From: Pelobates cultripes
Lineage: Eukaryota; Chordata; Amphibia; Anura; Pelobatidae
Direction of reading: 5' to 3'
NCBI GenBank assembly: GCA_933207985.1
Contig: OW240921.1
Span: 99,045,046 to 99,109,045 of the forward strand
DNA length: 64,000 bases
The notes below the pieces were generated by a model that saw nothing but the letters and a program-made list of their open reading frames with translations, did not search any database and was not told the origin of the DNA. This document shows, one piece after another, positions 58,932-64,000 of the stretch. The first letter of the stretch is position 1; every line of letters starts with the position of its first letter. Made by a program: the position numbers and the translations under genes.

Positions 58932-59441
58932 AGGACCACTAAAGTCACCCAGACCACTTCATCTCGTTAAAGTTGTCTGGGTGCAGTGGTCCTGTCATAT
59001 TAACCCTGTAATGTAAAACATTGCTGCTCAGTAAAAACTGCAATAATTACATTGTGGGGTTAAACACACCTGTGGTGGTGATCTTCTTGATAGCCACTAG
59101 AGTTGGCTCCTCCACCAGCACAGAGGGAAACTCGGCCCTGGAATCCTTTGTTCCTGATATTGGCATTTGATTGGAGGAGAGAGGTGTTTGGCCGGACATG
59201 CCTAGTTCCAATCCAATGCTTCACTAAAAGAACCAGTGGATTGGAGGAGATCTTTGGTGATGTCGGATTTGATGCCGACATGGCTGTAGGAAGAGCTGGG
59301 GGCTTCAGTGGATTGGTTCCCAGCCTTAGGAACTAGGTGAGTAAGCTTTATTTTAATTCATTTTACAGAGCAGTAGAAGATGGACAGTATAACTTCTCTA
59401 AGGGAGAAATAATTCTTACTTTCCAAACTATAGGATCCCTT
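58932..59441. mobile_element. T2/Kolobok-type MITE
   Basis: TTAA at 58928-58931 and 59442-59445. It begins AGGACCACTAAAGTCACCC; the right end is CTATAGGATCCCT. The open frames on both strands at 59060-59336 are internal to it. Confidence 0.78.
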
Positions 59442-59445
59442 TTAA

Positions 59446-60468
59446 AAGTAAGATGTAATCTAGGCAGAATATAAATCCCTTTATGTGACGTGCAAAGTGC
59501 TCATTTGATAAACAGGAAGACAAAGGAACTTTGGGAACATTTAAAAAAAACAACACATTTTCAAATAGTCTAAAGTAGATTCGGGAACAGAAAGCTTGTT
59601 TTTAATAATGTAATTTTATTTTAACAGGACATGCAACTTGTCTTTTCCTTTCTTTTAATTATCACTCTTGTGTGTGTGTCATATTGTATAAACACTATGA
59701 AAATTTTCACTTTAAAATATTAATAGGAATACATTTTAACAAAAATAAATAATTATAGGATGGTTTGACATGCAAATTATATACTGTTTTATTAGGTTTT
59801 AGACTCGTGTGGTTTCATAGCTATTTGAAGCAATATTTTTGCGATGAGATCCTACAAGAGATTCACAGTCAGATTGATTTTACGTTTAAAATCATTTATT
59901 GGTCAGGATATATGGATGTGAAAATCCAAAGGAACCAAAGTGTAGATATATAATCAAAAATGCAATGGTACAACACACAGTATTTCCAGTTTACATACAC
60001 ATAGGAGGTTTTTACCATTTTTAAAAATATCTGTTAAAACAATCTGTTTTCAAACTATTTGTAATATTGATCATGATTTTTGACATTGTCTAATGCCATT
60101 CGAAGTGCATAGAGCTGAGGTATAAATAATTACAATTACATTACCAACGCTGACAAATGTCAACATATCTGCTAATGTTCAATAGTGATAGAACCATATA
60201 GTGGATGGTCATAAACATCATAGCAGTAGAATTTCAGATTTAAGGCCAAAGTAGTCGAACTGGAAGCATAGTTGACATGGAGAATTTTTTCAGTTTGTCT
60301 ATTTTGGCCTTAAATTTAGAATTTACTTAGAACTCATAAACATTCTCACGTTAGTGAATAACCCTTTGAGTGTCCTAAAGGGGTTAAGGCACAGATGGGC
60401 AACATCTAGTCTAGTGGTTGCCAACACTTTCAAAGCACCAACAGTCAAGTAATTAGATATATCCCAGT
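59446..60468. other. Intergenic, nothing recognised
   Basis: AT-rich DNA between the convergent SLC2A5 and CA6 genes. No exon of SLC2A7, which sits here in human, is visible. Confidence 0.5.
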
Positions 60469-61320
60469 CAGGGGCGTATTAGCCGCGAGGCAAACAAGGC
60501 ATTTGCCTTGGGCAGCATTTTCCAGGGGGCGGCAAAAAACGCCGCCCCCAAATGCCCAGGGCAAATACCTTGTTAGCCTGGTGGCTAACTGACATGCCGG
60601 GCGGGCGGCACTGGGCGGGCGGCGCTGGGCATGCGGGCGGCGCTGGGCGTGCGGGCGGCTGGCGAGGGAGCTCTTCCTCTGAGCTGACTGCTCAGCTCCC
60701 TCGCGCGCCGCAGAGTGAGGCTGGGAGCCGGAAGATGACGTCAGCTCAGAGGAAGAGCTCCCTCGCAAGCCGTCTGCACAGCAGCCAGCGCCGCCCAGCC
60801 CGACCGGCAGCCACTGGACCACCAGGGAGAGAGAGAGAGACCCCCCCCAGCACTATCAAAAAAGGTAAGGAGGCTTTGGGGGGGGAATTAAAAAAAAGTT
60901 AATGCGTGTGTGTGTGTGTTTGTGTCTGTGTGTGTGTCTGACTGTGTGTGTGTTTGTGTCTGACTGTGTGTGTGTTTGTGTCTGACTGTGTGTTTGTGTC
61001 TGACTGTGTGTGACTGTGTGTTTGTGTGTGACTGTGTGTTTGTGTCTGACTGTGTGTTTGTTTGTGTGTGTGTGTGTTTGTGTCTGACTGTGTGTGTCTG
61101 ACTGTGTGTATGTTTGTGTGTGTGTGTGTTTGTGTCTGACTGTGTGTGTGTTTGTATCTGACTGTGTGTGTGTTTGTGTCTGACTGTGTGTGACTGTGTG
61201 TGTGTGTGTGTATTTAGAAGGTGGGGTGGGGGGGAAGGGTTGGGTGGGGGTGGCGCGGGGGGAGGCGGGCGCCTGAGTTTTGTCCTGCCTAGGGCAGCAC
61301 AAAACCAGGATACACCACTG
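60469..61320. mobile_element. hAT-type element with 8-bp target duplication and TG array
   Basis: It starts CAGGGGCGTATTAG and ends ATACACCACTG. The perfect 8-bp repeats ATCCCAGT are at 60461-60468 and 61321-61328. The inside has GC-rich arms (60535-60860, with AGCTCTTCCTCTGAGCTGAC matched by inverted GTCAGCTCAGAGGAAGAGCT) and a TG minisatellite. No transposase. The frames at 60445-60902 and 60856-61374 derive from these repeats. Confidence 0.9.
60903..61213. repeat. TG-rich minisatellite inside hAT element
   Basis: Units of the type TGTGTTTGTGTCTGACTG, repeated with length variation. Confidence 0.92.
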
Positions 61321-61328
61321 ATCCCAGT

Positions 61329-61871
61329 TCTGTTCTTGAAGGGCTACTGTCAATTGACCATTGGTGTATCTTGAAGACTAGGTTGGGAATCACTATTCTA
61401 GTTTTCGAAGAATTCTAGAACTAAGAACTCCATGTTTTCTGTTATGGTAACAAGCTGTAGAGTTGTGAGTTGCTCTGTCCATGGTAAAGGATATGTTTTG
61501 TGGTATCTCTATGTCAAGGAAAATTGCAGATTTCACTCCATAGATGTCACTAAGATAAGAAAAGTCTGTCATCACTACAGTCCTGAAGCTAAACAATTGA
61601 GAACCACGCATTTTGTGGAATGGTTAAAACTGTCAACTAGCCTGGACAATTGACCTCCCAATCAGCAAAAATTGATTAGAGACTAATATAATTATACCTT
61701 GCAGGGTTCCCACATAGAGTGAGATATTGTATAGACAATTCTGATTGGATTATTTATTTTATGCTGCAGATTAAGTTAGAGAAGGTATTTTGGTGACACA
61801 TACAGTGATTGCACATGACAATAATAGGGAAAAAAGAAATAAATTGTAAATCAAAAGTACGAAGGATCAGG
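61329..61871 (-). other. CA6 3' untranslated and downstream DNA
   Basis: On the minus strand the stop at 61872 is followed by AATAAA at 61758-61753 (plus TTTATT). The rest holds no recognised element. Confidence 0.6.
61753..61758 (-). promoter_or_regulatory. CA6: Candidate poly(A) signal of the pentraxin-exon gene
   Basis: AATAAA on the minus strand, about 115 bases after the stop codon. Confidence 0.5.
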
Positions 61872-62488
61872 TCACCAGCAGCTCTTATCAGGTTCAAGCA
61901 TGACTCCTCCAGACACTATAACAGGTGTCTCTCCCCAAGCTACAATATCCCCCCTATGATTTATCGTTGGACATTGGGTCAGTGATTTGATCTCTTCGGC
62001 GCTAAGTAGATGGCTCCATAGATTGACATGGCTCATCCATCCAACAAATCCATTGGAGAACAATCCCAAGAGATCGGCACGGTCTTTGCCAAGAAGGATC
62101 ACACCTCCAGCTTTGATTCCGTGTCCACGTTGGAAGGTCTTTTGTTTTCCAGGCAGGCCACTTACCCACAGATGAGTAGCTCCAGTACTGGAGTCCCATT
62201 GCACACAGTAATGAACCCAGTCTTCCGAGGTGTGGTGCAGAGAGAAATCCTGGAATTTTCCTCCCACCCACAACCCTATATCACCCCCTACACTCAAAAC
62301 AAGTTCATTGTCACTATAATCTGTAGAGTAGGAGAACACTACCTGGTTACCAGCATTTTTAGTTTTCACCCAGGCACAGAGGGTAAATTTGGTCAGTTGC
62401 ATGGATTTTAAGTGACGTACTTCTACATGGGCAGCTGGATGATCCTTGGTGAAAGCATAAGATGGGTAGCTTGGGAGCACTGAGGGGC
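61872..62488 (-). CDS. CA6: CA6 (carbonic anhydrase VI-pentraxin) terminal exon: pentraxin domain
   Basis: 204 codons plus TGA, close to a full pentraxin domain (CRP about 206 residues). The minus-strand acceptor is TCCAACAG and the exon opens with the two last bases of a split Gly codon. Landmarks: FTLCAWVKT and WVHYCVQWDSS carry the two disulfide Cys; SDNELVLSV matches the calcium-binding DNE strand; GFVGWMSHVNLWSHLLSAEE and the C-terminal PDKSCW follow. The signature H-x-C-x-[ST]-W has Gln at the Ser/Thr place. Position and strand beside SLC2A5 and GPR157 identify it as the tail of the CA6-pentraxin fusion. A free-standing pentraxin is the alternative, less likely because the exon lacks a signal peptide and is spliced to a coiled-coil exon. 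Confidence 0.85.
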
Positions 62489-63439
62489 CTGTTGGACACA
62501 GAGAAGTAGTAAATACAAGACGTACCATCACAAAAGAAAAGAAGAAAAAAATGATATATATATATATATATATATAAAAAAAAGAAAGATATATTAGGGT
62601 TTAGTATGAATGGAACATCTACAGCTTGAGGAGTAATAATATCAAAGTTTGAAAAATGTTGCACATGATTCAAGGGTGTATACAAAGTAAGCATAGTTAT
62701 AAGATCACTAGAAGTAGCCACAAGGAGGACAGCAAAGGGACAATGACAAACACAGCATGAACACCAAAAAGCAGAGCAAGACAAAAATGGTACACATGGT
62801 GTATATAGAGCCATAAATAAAAAAAATTACCATGAAAAGCAATTTAGTCTTTATGTTCAGAACAGTCTATGCTCTTTGACGAGCCAGTACCAAACTAAGG
62901 AACATCCTGCAATTGTGGGTCCAGCTCATCTCCAGATCTCTGGGACATTGAGGGGAATCTCTGATTATTTAGGCTCTCCAATTCATGTTGCGTTAACTCT
63001 TTGGTAATTGCATATCCAAATTGAATATACCAATCAATCTTTGGAGCCATTCAACCTACTGTTTGTTGCCTTTGTAAGATGAGGCAAGTAAACATTTCAG
63101 ACTCACTTGCCCACAAAAATTTTCCCAAAAGAGATATAACATAGACTATCCACTATGACAGTCATAGGCAACCTTCGGCACTCCAGATGTTTTGGACTAC
63201 ACCCCCCATGATGCTTTGCCAGCATTATGGGTGTAAGAGCATTATGGGGGATGTAGTCCACAACATCTGGAGTGCCGAAGGTTGCCTATCCCTGCACTAT
63301 GACATCTTTTAAGAATGAAAAGTGACTTTGATTAAAACACAGATCATTTTGGCATATGTATGACCTCATATATCAAAAGTTAAGGTAGCAGATACATTTA
63401 AAAAACAAAAAGCAAACAAAAAAACCTGTGTTTTATTAC
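62489..63439 (-). other. CA6: Intron between CA6 linker and pentraxin exons
   Basis: Donor AG|GTAATA (minus) and acceptor TCCAACAG. It contains an AT microsatellite (about 62552-62577) and a hAT MITE at 63159-63294. The long minus frames crossing 62489-62814 are intron read-through. Confidence 0.75.
63159..63294. mobile_element. 136-bp hAT foldback MITE
   Basis: The inner arms AGGCAACCTTCGGCACTCCA and inverted TGGAGTGCCGAAGGTTGCCT are near-perfect. The ends are CAGTCATAGG and CCTATCCCTG. Perfect 8-bp repeats CACTATGA at 63151-63158 and 63295-63302. Confidence 0.93.
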
Positions 63440-63538
63440 CTGCTAATTTTGTATTCCCACTTTCCACCCGCTTCCTCATTTCTATGATATCAATCTCAAT
63501 TTGACTCAGTTTGTCAGTAAGTTGTGTCTGACACTTAT
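63440..63538 (-). CDS. CA6: CA6 penultimate exon: coiled-coil linker
   Basis: A 99-base minus-strand exon with acceptor TTTTCAG and donor CAG|GTAATA, phases 1 and 1, compatible with the pentraxin exon. It encodes [D]KCQTQLTDKLSQIEIDII then EMRKRVESGNTKLA. Leu, Leu, Ile, Ile, Met and Val fall at spacings 4-3-4-3-4, a three-heptad coiled coil, with one Cys just before it. It joins the catalytic domain, encoded upstream beyond 64000, to the pentraxin domain. The assignment rests on phase, open frame and pattern; no sequence identity was checked. Confidence 0.7.
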
Positions 63539-64000
63539 CTGAAAAGAGACAAAATTATTTTATTATAACATTTAACACCATGTGATTGAATCATTAAATC
63601 ATTAAATATTTGCTTGTGATTACTTGACAGCCAAGTCGCCAGGTAGAGGTCAGTACAACTCTGTTGGCAATTTTTCGAACATTGGCATTAATTTAATCGT
63701 GTTAGGTCCCACTCCTCCCGTTAGGCTCTGCCCCCTTCACAACTGGCAAAACTGGAAGGCGAAAGTTTCAAGCTGAGAAGCCGTTTGAGGACAACAGCCT
63801 AGCTCTGACGTAATGTTTCTGCTTTGATATTTAAGGGACACTCGATGCACCATAACTTGTAGTAGGAGTCCCTTGGAGCTGTCTTAGGCTAACCTGTCAA
63901 ACCGTTTACAAATAGTTTGTCATTTATTTCGCTTTGTCCAGCATTCGTAGACTTTCTGTCCTCCACAACAATGCTGAACCTGTTGTTCATACTTTACGTT
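63539..64000 (-). other. CA6: CA6 intron, running out of the window
   Basis: TTAAGGGACACTCGATGCACC at 63831 begins a T2-type MITE that runs past the window edge. No further exon is visible; the catalytic-domain exons should lie beyond 64000. Confidence 0.5.

Noticed and set aside
60856..61353. 165-codon minus-strand frame of Thr/His/Gln repeats
   Set aside because: A translation of the TG-rich array inside the hAT element.
61872..62531. Reading the pentraxin exon as a single-exon gene starting at the minus-strand ATG at 62531
   Set aside because: The first 14 codons lie upstream of a clear acceptor (TCCAACAG) and do not form a proper signal peptide; the exon phase matches the coiled-coil exon.
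1..64000. CRISPR arrays, operons, phage or bacterial defence systems
   Set aside because: The window is spliced vertebrate DNA. The tandem arrays have no spacer-repeat structure and there are no bacterial-type gene clusters.

Overview
The window looks like vertebrate nuclear DNA, most probably from a frog or toad. It has spliced genes with GT-AG introns, long AT-rich introns, and a dense mobile-element load. Many elements carry the TTAA-flanked AGGGACACTATAG / AGGAACACTATAG termini that I associate with the T2 (Kolobok) MITEs of frogs. Three genes can be read. The 3' half of GPR157 (+) lies at 19.2-22.96 kb. An apparently complete fructose-transporter-type SLC2A5 (+, 12 coding exons, 539 codons) lies at 40.25-58.50 kb. 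The last two exons of a minus-strand gene lie at 61.87-63.54 kb; they encode a coiled-coil linker and a pentraxin domain, best explained as the C-terminus of the CA6-pentraxin fusion of non-mammalian vertebrates. Order and orientations match the human 1p36 block (GPR157 and SLC2A5 on one strand, CA6 on the other), apart from the absence of SLC2A7 between SLC2A5 and CA6.

Layout. 1-19.2 kb is probably GPR157 intron 1, since the first coding part is not in the window. It is filled with T2-type MITEs, a palindromic hAT MITE, a Tc1 element (9.77-13.29 kb) split by a 2-kb hAT element that carries a 0.9-kb minisatellite, and a poly(A)-tailed retro-insertion (13.43-15.12 kb). 19.2-23.8 kb holds the last three GPR157 exons and the 3' UTR. 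23.8-40.2 kb is intergenic or SLC2A5 upstream DNA, with two near-adjacent T2 MITEs, an L2-like LINE (28.7-31.06 kb, minus strand), a 114-bp tandem duplication and a TTAA-flanked element full of GC-rich tandem repeats (35.68-37.95 kb). 40.2-58.9 kb is SLC2A5. Its largest intron (48.1-54.3 kb) contains a T2 MITE, a dead Tc1 copy, a LINE fragment and a solo LTR inserted in a LINE tail. 58.9-61.9 kb separates the convergent 3' ends of SLC2A5 and CA6 and holds one T2 MITE and one hAT element with a perfect 8-bp target duplication.

GPR157 is an orphan seven-transmembrane receptor. SLC2A5 is a facilitative hexose carrier of the plasma membrane. The CA6-pentraxin product should be a secreted carbonic anhydrase with an oligomerising lectin-like tail. 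They are neighbours by ancestral synteny and nothing here suggests joint regulation. I found no unknown multi-gene system. The least ordinary items are the coiled-coil linker and altered calcium site of the CA6 pentraxin tail, the 12-residue repeats in the SLC2A5 tail, and the repeated presence of minisatellites inside DNA transposons. Exon boundaries and repeat ends were read by eye and not checked against transcripts or databases.
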